Source: JANQUM01 sp047630355
GTDB taxonomy: Bacteria > Bacteroidota > Bacteroidia > Cytophagales > Spirosomataceae
NCBI GenBank assembly: GCA_047630355.1
Contig: JBLHXN010000002.1
Span: 1-64,000, forward strand
Direction: 5' to 3'
DNA: 64,000 nucleotides
Part shown: piece by piece, positions 16,773 to 25,245 of the stretch
Layout: each line of letters begins with the position of its first letter
Position numbering within the stretch: the first letter of the stretch is position 1
Notes under the pieces: model-generated
The model's database searches: none
Told to the model about the DNA's origin: nothing
The model's input: the letters and a program-made list of their open reading frames with translations, nothing else
Program-made: the position numbers and the translations under genes

Positions 16773-18191
16773 ATGTCAGAATTAAAAGAATTTGGATTAA
16801 TAGGAATGGGCGTAATGGGAACTAGTCTCGCCCGAAATTTAGCTCGGAAAGGTTTCAAACTTGCTCTATATAATCGCTATGAAAAAGGCGTGGAAGAGAA
16901 AGTTGCCGAAGAGGCAATCGCCGAGCACGACGAACTTAGCACCGCGACGGGTTTTGAAGATATGAAGGCATTTGTTGCCGCTCAGTCAATGCCCCGTAAG
17001 ATATTTTTGATGATAAAAGCGGGTAAAGTTACCGACTACGTTATCAATGATTTAGCTCCGTTATTAGATGAAGGCGATATCATCATCGATGGTGGAAATT
17101 CGCTTTACAAAGACACCGAACGCCGCATTAAAGAGTTGAAAGAAAAGGGATTACACTTTATCGGAACGGGTGTTTCGGGAGGTGAGCGGGGTGCGTTGGA
17201 AGGGCCTTCTATCATGCCCTCCGGCGATGCGGCGGCCTACGAAATTATCGCCCCTTATCTAACAAAAATTGCCGCAAAAGACAAGGATGGAAAACCTTGC
17301 TGTACTTACGTTGGAAAAGGTGGTTCGGGGCATTTTATCAAAATGGTGCATAACGGCATTGAGTACGCTGAGATGCAGCTCATCGCAGAAAGCTACGCTC
17401 TGATGCGTTACGCCTACGGAATGTCGATGGACGAAATTGCGGCAGAATTTACAACTTGGCAAGCAGCCGGATTGAGTAGTTATTTGTTAGAAATTTCGAC
17501 GAAAATAATTCAACAGAATGAAAACGGTGGATATATAATTGACGCTATTTTAGACAAGGCAGGTAACAAAGGAACGGGTAGCTGGACCACCGATGCTGCT
17601 ACTGATTACGGTGTACCCGCTACGGTGTTGACATCGGCATTGTACGCCCGTTATATTTCAGCTTTTGCCTCGAAAAGAAGCGATTATGAAACATATTTTG
17701 GCCTTGAAAAATACAAACTGGAAATTCTGCCAAATCTGGAAGAACTGCGTAGTGCCTACGCTTTAGCTCGCATGGTGAACCACCAACAAGGTTTTGAGTT
17801 AATGAAAGCGGCTTCTGACACGTACGATTGGGGATTGAACTTTTCGGAAATTGCCCGTATCTGGACAAACGGTTGTATCATCCGTTCGGAGTTGATGGAA
17901 TCGTTGGTGGAAGACTTTGAAACGGGAGTTGAAGTTTTGCGAACGGAGTCTCGTAAGGGGTTTATAATGAGTAGTTTACCTTCACTTAAAAAAGTAGCAG
18001 CAACGGCAATTTATACGGGTGTGTCTGTTCCGTGCACGCTTTCAGCCATTGACTTTCTGAACGCTCATTTGTACAATTACCCAACGGCAAACATGATTCA
18101 GGCACAACGTGATTTCTTCGGTGCCCACACCTTTCAACGGGTCGGTGATGATTCCGGGAAGTTCTATCACTTTGAGTGGGAAGAGTTTTGA
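16773..18191 (+). CDS. gnd: 6-phosphogluconate dehydrogenase, decarboxylating
   Basis: A 472-residue protein of normal family length. The N-terminal Rossmann motif GLIGMGVMG (8-16) binds NADP. The conserved GTGVSGGERGA, GGSGHFIKMVHNGIEY (catalytic Lys) and GTGSWT segments are all present. It oxidises 6-phosphogluconate to ribulose 5-phosphate and CO2. It lies downstream of gntK in the same direction. A zwf gene is not in the window. Confidence 0.96.
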   Translation: MSELKEFGLIGMGVMGTSLARNLARKGFKLALYNRYEKGVEEKVAEEAIAEHDELSTATGFEDMKAFVAAQSMPRKIFLMIKAGKVTDYVINDLAPLLDEGDIIIDGGNSLYKDTERRIKELKEKGLHFIGTGVSGGERGALEGPSIMPSGDAAAYEIIAPYLTKIAAKDKDGKPCCTYVGKGGSGHFIKMVHNGIEYAEMQLIAESYALMRYAYGMSMDEIAAEFTTWQAAGLSSYLLEISTKIIQQNENGGYIIDAILDKAGNKGTGSWTTDAATDYGVPATVLTSALYARYISAFASKRSDYETYFGLEKYKLEILPNLEELRSAYALARMVNHQQGFELMKAASDTYDWGLNFSEIARIWTNGCIIRSELMESLVEDFETGVEVLRTESRKGFIMSSLPSLKKVAATAIYTGVSVPCTLSAIDFLNAHLYNYPTANMIQAQRDFFGAHTFQRVGDDSGKFYHFEWEEF

Positions 18192-18199
18192 GAAACCAT

Positions 18200-18298
18200 T
18201 GAGAAAAGCATAATCCCTTCTGCTTTGTGCGGAAGTGTAACGTAAGATTTAAGCAAAAGACCTATCTTTTTCAGTAATTACTGAGAAGGTAGGTCTTA
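18200..18298 (-). pseudogene. Remnant of the 3' end of a GNAT acetyltransferase gene
   Basis: On the minus strand this stretch translates (with two stops) as DLPSQ*LLKKIGLLLKSYV then TLPHKAEGIMLFS. It aligns without gaps to the C-terminal region of the intact GNAT at 19325-19852 (NLSSQQLLKKMRFSFESFV then TLPPETEEIMLFS), with 18 of 32 positions identical. It is therefore a decayed paralogue or duplicate. It lies directly against the 3' end of the HNH gene, so the HNH cassette is bracketed by GNAT sequence. Confidence 0.75.
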
Positions 18299-18314
18299 CT
18301 TTATAAACCTGATT

Positions 18315-19077
18315 CTACTGACGAAAAACGACAGTTTGATGAAATTCTAAAAACTCTGGTGAGGGGAAAAATTTATCTGGAAGCGATATTTTTTGACCTT
18401 TATATTTAAGGAAGAAATCGTTAATAGATTCGTTTTCTGGATGCTCATAAATTGCATCAGATATTTTAATCACGAAATCACTTGTCAATGTTATAAACCC
18501 TTGATCAAAAGCTTGGTTGTGTATCGAATTCAGGCACAAGCCATTTTTGGGATTTGTTCTTTGCTTATTAAAACGCCAAGGAATGATATGGCTTGCAACT
18601 AAAAGGTCAGGAATTTGGATTCCAGTTATGCAGCACTTTTGATAATAAGCGGATAAAACACTCCGGCGAAAGAACGTTTGATTCACCCTCGTTTTTACAA
18701 TCCTTTCAACGTCTCGCCCTTCTGGTAAATCTGATAAATCTATTTCGTTTATTTCAACTACGCTTTTATTCTGAAATTGAGAAATCAAACGTTCGCTTTC
18801 AAAAGCTAATTCGTCCCAATTCCTATGAAATTCATCCCAAATAACTTGTTCAAGTTTTCCGCCGTTGGAAAGTCCAGTTATGCCTCTTTTACGTAGTTCG
18901 GGATCTAAACCTGCCAAAATTTCCAACCTTCATATTTAATGCAGACGGACTCCTTCCAATGATATGAGCGTATTTGATTATTTCAGGATGCGACGCACGA
19001 GAATCTTTAAACGGAATGTTACAGTAAACATTAAATGCCACAATGGTTTCTTCTCTCGTCCAATTATTTTTTGGCAT
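18315..19077 (-). pseudogene. HNH endonuclease gene split by a one-base insertion
   Basis: The N-terminal part (18889-19077) has the WTREETIVAFNVYC and IGRSPSALNMKVGNF hallmarks. The C-terminal part (18315-18926) continues with AGLDPELRKRGITGLSNGGK and an HNH domain (CCITG, ASHIIPW, NPKNGLCLN, IHNQAFDQGFI). Both halves belong to one known architecture of about 250 residues. Removing one G from TTTTGGCAGG at about 18914-18920 joins them as NFAGLDPEL. So the gene is either frameshifted or misread. Such HNH proteins are putative restriction or defence nucleases. The start overlaps the small upstream frame by 14 nt. Confidence 0.85.
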
Positions 19078-19288
19078 TGTCGTGGTCGCTTATTTCTAAA
19101 TTGCCAACTGAATAATCTGAAAGTATTTCGTCAAGTAATTTTTTCGTAAAGTCTGAACTTCCTGGAAGGATACCACGGAATATTTCAACTTTATCATCTG
19201 CTGATAAAGTATTTAAGTGTTCGTCATTTCTGAAAAAAGCCATAAAGTCATTTCTCATCATTTTAGATGATTCCATATTATTAAACAT
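19064..19288 (-). CDS. Small hypothetical protein upstream of HNH
   Basis: A 74-residue acidic, helix-rich protein starting at ATG 19288 with no signal or membrane segment. Its 3' end overlaps the HNH start by 14 nt, consistent with a two-gene unit. I recognise no family. A role linked to the nuclease is inferred only from coupling. Confidence 0.5.
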   Translation of the reverse strand: MFNNMESSKMMRNDFMAFFRNDEHLNTLSADDKVEIFRGILPGSSDFTKKLLDEILSDYSVGNLEISDHDNAKK

Positions 19289-19324
19289 TGTTTACGTTTA
19301 AAAGTACAAAAATACCACGTTATT

Positions 19325-19852
19325 TTAAGTCGACTTTCGTAGCGAAAAAAGCATAATTTCTTCCGTTTCGGGCGGGAGTGTCACAAACGATTCAAAAGAG
19401 AAACGCATCTTCTTTAGTAGTTGCTGAGAAGATAGGTTTTCTTTGTTTGTGATGGCGTGAATTGCTTTTAAACCAAATTGATTAAATGCGATATTTTTCA
19501 ATTCATTCACGGCTTCGAGTGCGAAACCTTTTTTGTAGAACTGCGGGAGTAATGCGTAGCCAATGTCTATTCCGTCAATGCCGCCGCGGTCGTACAAGCC
19601 GCACGACCCTATTTTAGCTCCGTCTTCTTTTCGAATGATGGTGTAACTTCCGTAGCCGAGACGTTCAAATTGTGGCGTAATTTTATTTTTAATGTACGCT
19701 ACGCCATCGTTTTGGGTGTAAACCTGACGGTCGCCGATGTATGTGAGCCAATCAGGAGAATTTAACAATTCCAAGAGGAAAGTTGCGTCTGATATATCAG
19801 TTTGTCGGAGGATTAAACGTTCGGTTTGGAATTCGGGATTTATTTTAGCCAT
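19325..19852 (-). CDS. GNAT acetyltransferase, RimJ/RimL type
   Basis: A 175-residue protein with the typical opening TERLILRQTDISD, the acetyl-CoA-binding region around IGYALLPQFYKKGFALEAV (Q/R-x-x-G-x-A loop) and the closing NLSSQQLLKKMRF segment. It transfers an acetyl group to an amine or N-terminus, acceptor unknown. A second, decayed copy of its C-terminus lies at 18200-18298. It may be co-transcribed with the HNH unit downstream (36 nt gap). Confidence 0.88.
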   Translation of the reverse strand: MAKINPEFQTERLILRQTDISDATFLLELLNSPDWLTYIGDRQVYTQNDGVAYIKNKITPQFERLGYGSYTIIRKEDGAKIGSCGLYDRGGIDGIDIGYALLPQFYKKGFALEAVNELKNIAFNQFGLKAIHAITNKENLSSQQLLKKMRFSFESFVTLPPETEEIMLFSLRKST

Positions 19853-19913
19853 TTCTCTATTCGAGTTCCAACATTATTCTTAAAATAATTCAGTTTTGTA
19901 AATGCTCTTTTAA

Positions 19914-21128
19914 TCACATTCCCGCCGCAATGAGTAACCCCAAATCACGGTAGCGGAGGTCGTACTTTTGAGCAAGGGAGTATTTTGTGATACTTCCCCG
20001 ATAGGCGTAAACCCCTTTCATAAACCACTGGTTGGCATAAATCATTTCGGAAATCCCCCCTTGTTTACCGGTTTTCAACAGAAAGGGCGTGAAGATATTA
20101 CTCAAGGAAAGACTCGCAGTATGAGCCACCCGAGAAGTAATATTGGGCACTCCGTAGTGAATAACATCGTGCTTCATGAAAGCTGGCTTATCAAGCGTGG
20201 TTATTTCGGAGGTTTCAACGCAGCCGCCCTGATCTATGGAGACGTCAATAATAACCGAATTTGGTTTCATTTGCATCACCATTTCTTCGGTGACGATAAG
20301 CGGAGAACGCCCACTGTCAGAACGCATAGCTGCTACTACAACATCAGCGTGTTTGAGGGCGTTTGAAAGCGTTACAGAATCAATGATGGAAGTATAAATG
20401 TTTTGTCCAACGGCGTATTTCAGGCGTTGCATTCGGTAAACGTGGGAATCAAAAACCTTGATTTCTGCTCCAAGCCCCAGTGCGGCACGGGCGGCGTACT
20501 CGCCCACGGTTCCGGCTCCAATAATTACAACGCAGGTTGGCGGAACTCCCGTTACACCACCAAGAATTATTCCTCGACCCTGATTGGCATTACTCAGATA
20601 TTCTGCCGCGATTAACATAACTGAACTTCCCGCAATCTCGCTCATTGCCCGTATTATCGGAATGTCTCCTACTTTGTCTTCAATGTATTCAAAAGCGATA
20701 CCAGTGACTTTTTTATCATTAAGTCGTTTGAAGTAATTTTTAGACAGGGCAACGGGATTTAACGTTGAGATCAACGTTTGCCCTTGTCGTAAATAATCAA
20801 ATTCTTCGTCTGTGAGCGGCTCGATTTTGAGAATAATTTCTGCGTCAAATACTTCACGTGCCGAATCAACTATTTGCCCTCCAGCAAGTTGATATTCCGA
20901 ATCAGTAAAATTGGCATCTTTACCAGCGTCTTTTTCGACAATTATTTCGTGGCCGTTGTTTACAAGTAAAGCTACTGCGTCAGGAGTAAGGGCAATACGC
21001 TTCTCTAACAAAGAAACTTCTTTGGGTAAACCGATGGTAATCCGTTTTGATGAGTTTTTTATTTTGGCGGGAGATTCTTTTGGATATAGTGCTGATTGAG
21101 CAAGTTCTTTTACTGATTGACCGTGCAT
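19914..21128 (-). CDS. ald: Alanine dehydrogenase
   Basis: A 404-residue protein. An N-terminal extension (about 1-28) precedes the AlaDH/PNT N-domain (IGLPKEVSLLEKRIALTPDAV). The NAD-binding Rossmann motif VIIGAGTVGEYAARAALGLG follows (about 202-221), then the conserved IIDVSIDQGGCVET and YGVPNITSRVAHTAS segments. It interconverts L-alanine and pyruvate plus ammonia with NAD. Length and extension fit the Bacteroidota version of the family rather than transhydrogenase PntA. A weakly conserved 81-nt gap separates it from tsaE upstream, so they may share a transcript. Confidence 0.9.
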   Translation of the reverse strand: MHGQSVKELAQSALYPKESPAKIKNSSKRITIGLPKEVSLLEKRIALTPDAVALLVNNGHEIIVEKDAGKDANFTDSEYQLAGGQIVDSAREVFDAEIILKIEPLTDEEFDYLRQGQTLISTLNPVALSKNYFKRLNDKKVTGIAFEYIEDKVGDIPIIRAMSEIAGSSVMLIAAEYLSNANQGRGIILGGVTGVPPTCVVIIGAGTVGEYAARAALGLGAEIKVFDSHVYRMQRLKYAVGQNIYTSIIDSVTLSNALKHADVVVAAMRSDSGRSPLIVTEEMVMQMKPNSVIIDVSIDQGGCVETSEITTLDKPAFMKHDVIHYGVPNITSRVAHTASLSLSNIFTPFLLKTGKQGGISEMIYANQWFMKGVYAYRGSITKYSLAQKYDLRYRDLGLLIAAGM

Positions 21129-21209
21129 TTTCTTTTAATTATCAATTCCGAATATCTCGGAATAAGTGAATGATGTTAGCCAAACCAATGATTGCTACCA
21201 ATGGTATAA

Positions 21210-21647
21210 CTATGAAAGTAAAGTTAAACTTATTTTACGTTTCTTATCTTCAATTTCCTGAATTTTGACAATAAAGGTATCCGGGGGCAGGAGTGGGGTT
21301 ATGCGTTCTGACCATTCAATAAAACAGTAATTTCCTGAATAAAGGTATTCTTCTATTCCGATATCGAGTGCTTCTTCTACTGATTCAAGGCGGTAACAAT
21401 CAAAGTGATAAATTATTTTATTATCAGTCGTGATATATTCATTGACAATCGAAAAGGTAGGACTTTGCACCGCACCTTCAACGCCCATTTCTTTGCAAAT
21501 AGCCTGAATAAACGTAGTTTTTCCCGCTCCCATTTCCCCGTCAAAACACCAAATTTTTCGCTCATTTGAACCCATAATCACTTCCTCGGTGGCTTGTGGA
21601 AGTTGTGTTAAATTATCAATGACGAATTCTGACATAGTAGTAAACAA
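21210..21647 (-). CDS. tsaE: tRNA threonylcarbamoyladenosine biosynthesis ATPase TsaE
   Basis: A 145-residue protein. Walker A GEMGAGKTT is at 37-45, VQSPTFSIVNEY at about 79-90, YHFDCYRL at about 98-105 and IEWSERI near 129. All are diagnostic of TsaE, the ATPase that works with TsaB/TsaD in t6A37 tRNA modification. The annotated ATG gives MFTTMSEF, and the second Met (21635) is an equally possible start. Length is normal. Confidence 0.93.
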   Translation of the reverse strand: MFTTMSEFVIDNLTQLPQATEEVIMGSNERKIWCFDGEMGAGKTTFIQAICKEMGVEGAVQSPTFSIVNEYITTDNKIIYHFDCYRLESVEEALDIGIEEYLYSGNYCFIEWSERITPLLPPDTFIVKIQEIEDKKRKISLTLLS

Positions 21648-21689
21648 ATGAACCTAAGCTGCAAAGATAAGTAATGCCTAAAATAAAAA

Positions 21690-21716
21690 AGAGAAATGCT
21701 GGCTTTGCATTTCTCT
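21690..21716 (-). terminator. Rho-independent terminator of the small membrane protein gene
   Basis: Perfect 10-bp arms AGAGAAATGC (21690-21699) and GCATTTCTCT (21707-21716), with TTTTTTATTTT following on the minus strand. It lies 58 nt past the stop of the 21774-21956 gene and just upstream of tsaE. Confidence 0.8.
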
Positions 21717-21773
21717 GGTATAATATTTTTTTGCGTAAATTCATTACGCAAAAGTATTTGTGCCTTTGACCTA

Positions 21774-21956
21774 TTATGGTCTGCCTTGACCGCCGTAAGG
21801 AAAAGTTACGTATCCACTCACTATAGCAATAATGATTAACACGATACCAATTATTACAGTAGCAAGTATAATATTTTTTGATTTTCTTTTTTTCTCTACT
21901 TTGGCTTCGTCATTCAAATTATAATCATCTGGTAATTGTCCTCTTTTGTCTGACAT
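21774..21956 (-). CDS. Small single-pass membrane protein
   Basis: The chosen ATG at 21956 gives 60 residues beginning MSDKRGQLPDDY. The longer frame (to 22007) starts in AT-rich leader DNA and is less likely. A polar N-terminus (about 1-27) with KVEKKRKSK is followed by one membrane helix (about 28-49) and a short glycine-rich tail. It belongs to the stress-type cluster with Dps and DUF2383 and has its own terminator. Family and function are unrecognised. Confidence 0.62.
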   Translation of the reverse strand: MSDKRGQLPDDYNLNDEAKVEKKRKSKNIILATVIIGIVLIIIAIVSGYVTFPYGGQGRP

Positions 21957-22038
21957 AGTTGCAGTGTTTAATTCTATAAAAAGTACGTAAAAAGGAGTAC
22001 TTAACATTCATAGTCAAAAGTACCCTTTTTATTTAATA

Positions 22039-22509
22039 TCAACCGATATATGAGCGTAGCATCCACGCGGTTCTCTCGTGTGCCCGTAAAAGGCCAACCA
22101 GAAAATCTTCTGTACCGAAATCCTCTGCGTTTCCGGCTACACTAACGTGGTTGCGTATCCAGCGAATGATCGTTTCGTGATCATCCAGAAGCTGTTTGAT
22201 CATTTTTTCTGGTTCGTTAAATGGTTGCTTCTCTTCGTTTAACTGAGACTGTTTTAAAAAGTCTTGCATTGAACCGTTAACTTCATAGCCGAGTTTTCTA
22301 ATTCTTTCGGCAATCAGGTCGATGTGTTCTTCGCCTTCTTGGTACAATGTCTCAAAAAATTCGTGCAATTCCAAAAATGAATTACCAGTTACGTTCCAGT
22401 GGTAATTTCTGGTCTTGATATATAATACGTGTTTGTCTGCTAGTAACACATTTAGTGCATCAATGATGTCAAGTGTTACTTCTTTTTCCAAACCTATCTT
22501 AGTTTCCAT
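22039..22509 (-). CDS. dps: Dps family DNA-binding ferritin-like protein
   Basis: A 156-residue protein with the intersubunit ferroxidase ligands of Dps: His37 (YHWNVTG), His49, Asp64 and Glu68 (HIDLIAERI). Length and helix pattern match. It forms dodecamers that oxidise Fe(II) with H2O2, store iron and protect DNA in starvation or oxidative stress. It is next to a coiled-coil lipoprotein and a DUF2383 protein, both also stress-type families. Confidence 0.93.
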   Translation of the reverse strand: METKIGLEKEVTLDIIDALNVLLADKHVLYIKTRNYHWNVTGNSFLELHEFFETLYQEGEEHIDLIAERIRKLGYEVNGSMQDFLKQSQLNEEKQPFNEPEKMIKQLLDDHETIIRWIRNHVSVAGNAEDFGTEDFLVGLLRAHERTAWMLRSYIG

Positions 22510-22560
22510 TTGTGTATTTTGTTAAATTGAATAAAGTAATTTACCTCGTTTAATTAATTA

Positions 22561-23016
22561 TTAGTTCTTTTCTAAAGAGCGTTGTACGCCTTCTAAACGT
22601 TCGCTTAATTCTTCCTTAAATAAGCCCCACTCAATCTTAATATCACCTTCTAAATCTTTGAGTGATTTACGCATTTCTACTCTTTCTTCGTCAATCTCAT
22701 CTTTGCGTTCTTCCCAACGGGCTTTCTCTTTTGCCGTTGCCTTCTCAATTTTACGGTCAATTTCTTCGGCTTTTCTATCTAAATCTTCCAAGGCTTTGTT
22801 TACCTTAATAGCTATGTCCTTTTTTTCTTCACGCATTTCCGTACTCATTTCTTCGCCCCTGTTTTCAATGCGATCTCCTAAGTTTTCGGCATCGTTGGCA
22901 ATTGAACCTGCGACGTCATCTGCTTCCTGCTGTGTTTCAGGAGAACAAGCAAAAAATAATGTTGATGATAGAAGAACAATGCTAAAAATTTGAGCTGTTT
23001 TGATGTATTTTTTCAC
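22561..23016 (-). CDS. Charged coiled-coil lipoprotein
   Basis: A 151-residue protein with a lipoprotein signal (lipobox LFFAC, Cys24) and then an almost wholly helical, Glu/Lys/Arg-rich chain (about 30-148) with heptad-like spacing and no recognised domain. It resembles apolipoprotein-like or YtxH-neighbour stress lipoproteins only in composition. It lies between Dps and the DUF2383 gene on the same strand. Envelope stress association is inferred from neighbours. Confidence 0.75.
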   Translation of the reverse strand: MKKYIKTAQIFSIVLLSSTLFFACSPETQQEADDVAGSIANDAENLGDRIENRGEEMSTEMREEKKDIAIKVNKALEDLDRKAEEIDRKIEKATAKEKARWEERKDEIDEERVEMRKSLKDLEGDIKIEWGLFKEELSERLEGVQRSLEKN

Positions 23017-23063
23017 GTTCTTAGTTATTTTGTGTTTGTATTATCTGTTTATTTACTGCAAAA

Positions 23064-23103
23064 AATCGTGTCGGCACTATCTAAGATAGATGCTAACACG
23101 ATT
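23064..23103 (-). terminator. Hairpin terminator of the DUF2383 gene
   Basis: Outer arms AATCGTGT (23064-23071) and ACACGATT (23096-23103) with an inner CTATCT/AGATAG stem. The minus strand continues with a T-run (TTTTTTGC). It starts 9 nt past the gene's stop. Confidence 0.72.
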
Positions 23104-23112
23104 CTCTTATTA

Positions 23113-23592
23113 TTACTTTACTGCTTCATTAAGCTTCTTGTAATTCGTGATTGCTTCAGAAGAATTTCCTAGTCCGTTACGCTGCTCTGAGACAACGGCA
23201 AGTTCTTCAGCTATGAAGCTCTCGGTATCTGCTAATACTGCGTCATACGCTGTTAAAATTGCATTTTCTCCGAATTCACAGCTACTCAAGATTGAACTAC
23301 GATCGTTACCTGTGATGGCGGTTTTGAAATCAATCCATGCACGGTGAATGCTTGCACTCACAGAACCTTCCGCTTCTACTTTACCGCCCATTCTTGTTAC
23401 TAAATCTCCCAAGTCTTTGCGGTATGAGCGGCTATCATTCGCCATTTTCACGAATAGTGCTCTCAAGTCAGTATCTACAACACCTGTTTCTTCCGATACT
23501 TTTTCGTAACCATCTACACGGTCGTTGTTGTATTGGATTAATTCATTAATTAAGTTATTTTTTTCTTCTACAGTTTTCATATTTATTTTCAT
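23113..23592 (-). CDS. DUF2383 four-helix-bundle protein (PA2169-like)
   Basis: A 159-residue ferritin-like helical protein. Motifs seen are NDRVDGYEKVSEE, ALFVKMANDSRSYRKDLGDLV, the G-GK-EAEGSVSASIHRAWIDFKTAI turn and CEFGENAILTAYDAVL. The family (DUF2383) is annotated as PA2169-family four-helix-bundle protein and is often stress-induced. An alternative start is Met5 (23580). It has its own terminator and heads the Dps cluster. Confidence 0.88.
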   Translation of the reverse strand: MKINMKTVEEKNNLINELIQYNNDRVDGYEKVSEETGVVDTDLRALFVKMANDSRSYRKDLGDLVTRMGGKVEAEGSVSASIHRAWIDFKTAITGNDRSSILSSCEFGENAILTAYDAVLADTESFIAEELAVVSEQRNGLGNSSEAITNYKKLNEAVK

Positions 23593-23880
23593 TTAATTGT
23601 TTCAATGTTTTTGAGTATACTTTATAGTCTAAAAGGTTGTTCCTTTTTATCGTTTAAAAGTTAAATAACTGATTACAAGTGATTTAATGTAGTGGCGTAT
23701 GGGGATATTCTTACACAATTGTAGAGATTATGTATAGACCACGAGGTGCTGTGAAGGAGAAATACGCGACTGGAGAAAGTTCAATCTACGTTATAATGAA
23801 TATATGATTCCTACTTATGTAGTATGATTTGATAGCACAATTGAAATTTCACGTGTAATAAAAATGAACTCACAAGAAAC

Positions 23881-23909
23881 AAAAAAGGGAAGCATAGCTT
23901 CCCTTTTTT
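23881..23909 (-). terminator. Strong bidirectional terminator hairpin
   Basis: Perfect 13-bp arms (23881-23893 and 23897-23909, GGGAAGC/GCTTCCC core) with a 3-nt loop and T-runs on both strands. It lies 49 nt past the stop of the 23958-24179 frame, which supports that small gene. Nothing else is seen in 23593-23957. Confidence 0.85.
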
Positions 23910-23957
23910 GTTTTAGTCTAACCTTATTAATCCAAAATCTACTTATTTATGAAATTT

Positions 23958-24179
23958 TTAGTACGTCCTTGCGGTACGTAATTGTGATGTCTTTTTAATT
24001 ATCCGCTCCTGGAAATTACTATATGTGTTGTGTTCTTGTTGTCTCTTCTGGTAGTTTTCGCAAATAATTGCTTCTTCTGAACCACTATTTTTAGATAAAA
24101 AAGAACTTATAAGATTTACCAACAAATAAGATTCAAGAATTGCGGTGGTGGCTATGATTAGTAATAATAAAGTTTCCAT
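23958..24179 (-). CDS. Small membrane protein, hypothetical
   Basis: 73 residues with an N-terminal membrane helix (about 3-27) followed by a polar, basic tail containing KRQQEHN and RIIKK. The start is ATG at 24179. A strong terminator directly downstream supports transcription. No family is recognised. Confidence 0.5.
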   Translation of the reverse strand: METLLLLIIATTAILESYLLVNLISSFLSKNSGSEEAIICENYQKRQQEHNTYSNFQERIIKKTSQLRTARTY

Positions 24180-24355
24180 GGCTATAAAGTTATTTTCTCA
24201 AGTATTAAAAAAAACAGATGCCGCCATTACTTTTGTGATATTTGATGATAAATTGTAGAATCTTGTAGATTTAAGTACCCAAAACAGGGCTTAAATTGTA
24301 GAATTGCATTGACGGTGCATAATAGCTCAGGTGTTCTTTTTTATCTCAGTAACTT

Positions 24356-24374
24356 CGGTAATATGAAATTACCG
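24356..24374. promoter_or_regulatory. Inverted repeat in the leader of the TspO-like gene
   Basis: CGGTAAT-N5-ATTACCG (24356-24374) ends 29 nt before the ATG. It is a perfect 7-bp inverted repeat and could be an operator or a leader hairpin. The spacing fits binding by a dimeric regulator. Confidence 0.4.
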
Positions 24375-24403
24375 ATAATTATAACCTCTAAATAAAATAA
24401 ACC

Positions 24404-25201
24404 ATGTCAAGACTCAAGCTCTATCAAGTACTGTCTATCGTATTTTTTGTGGGAATGGTAGCAATGAATTACCTCGCTGTTTCACTTCCGTTGGGCGGAA
24501 ATACTACTGGGGAATTATCAGATATGTACCCAAACCTGTTTACTCCCGCAGGATTTACCTTTTCAATCTGGGGATTAATATATACGGCACTCTTTGTGTA
24601 CATTATTTTTCAGGCCCGAAGTTTATTCAAAGGAAAACCTGAACTCGCAGATAATGTTATTGAGGAAATTGCACCGTGGTTTTTAGTATCTTGTATCTGT
24701 AATATGTTATGGATTGTACTCTGGCATTACCAGTTCATTATCTATTCTGTAATAATCATGCTGGGTATTCTCTACAGTTTACTACAAATCGTGAGTCGGT
24801 TGTATTTTAATGAGCGTCTGGGCGGGCTTTATAAAAAGCTATTTTTTAAAATCCCGTTTGGGCTTTATCTGGGTTGGATACTTGTGGCCACCGTAGCAAA
24901 TGCGACAACTCTGCTGGTTGATTTGGGTTGGGATGGCTTTGGCTTCTCCGAAGTTTTGTGGACTATTATTATGATTATAACAGCTACACTTATCGCCATT
25001 TTTACAGCTGCTAAACTTAATAATATATTTATCGGATTGTCGGTGGTTTGGGCTTTGTTCGGTATTGTGAGTAAGCGTTTTGACCGAATCGACGTAGAGC
25101 CTTTTGAGGCGTTACCTTATCTTAGTATTGTGTGTATGACTATTCTGACTATTGCATTATTCTTCGTTGCTCAGAAGAAAACCATTGCTCGTGTTGATTA
25201 A
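24404..25201 (+). CDS. TspO/MBR-related tryptophan-rich membrane protein
   Basis: A 265-residue protein with about seven hydrophobic segments. The signature NLFTPAGFTFSIWGLIYTAL (about 45-64) is typical of the longer TspO-related family, whose members include tryptophan-rich sensory proteins. The usual TspO is about 160 residues, so this is the extended subgroup. It is an inner-membrane protein, with tetrapyrrole or lipid binding known only for classical TspO. It is a single gene with an inverted repeat in its leader. Confidence 0.75.
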   Translation: MSRLKLYQVLSIVFFVGMVAMNYLAVSLPLGGNTTGELSDMYPNLFTPAGFTFSIWGLIYTALFVYIIFQARSLFKGKPELADNVIEEIAPWFLVSCICNMLWIVLWHYQFIIYSVIIMLGILYSLLQIVSRLYFNERLGGLYKKLFFKIPFGLYLGWILVATVANATTLLVDLGWDGFGFSEVLWTIIMIITATLIAIFTAAKLNNIFIGLSVVWALFGIVSKRFDRIDVEPFEALPYLSIVCMTILTIALFFVAQKKTIARVD

Positions 25202-25245
25202 TTACTCGAAATAATACACTACAAGAAGGAGTAGCATTGAAAGTA

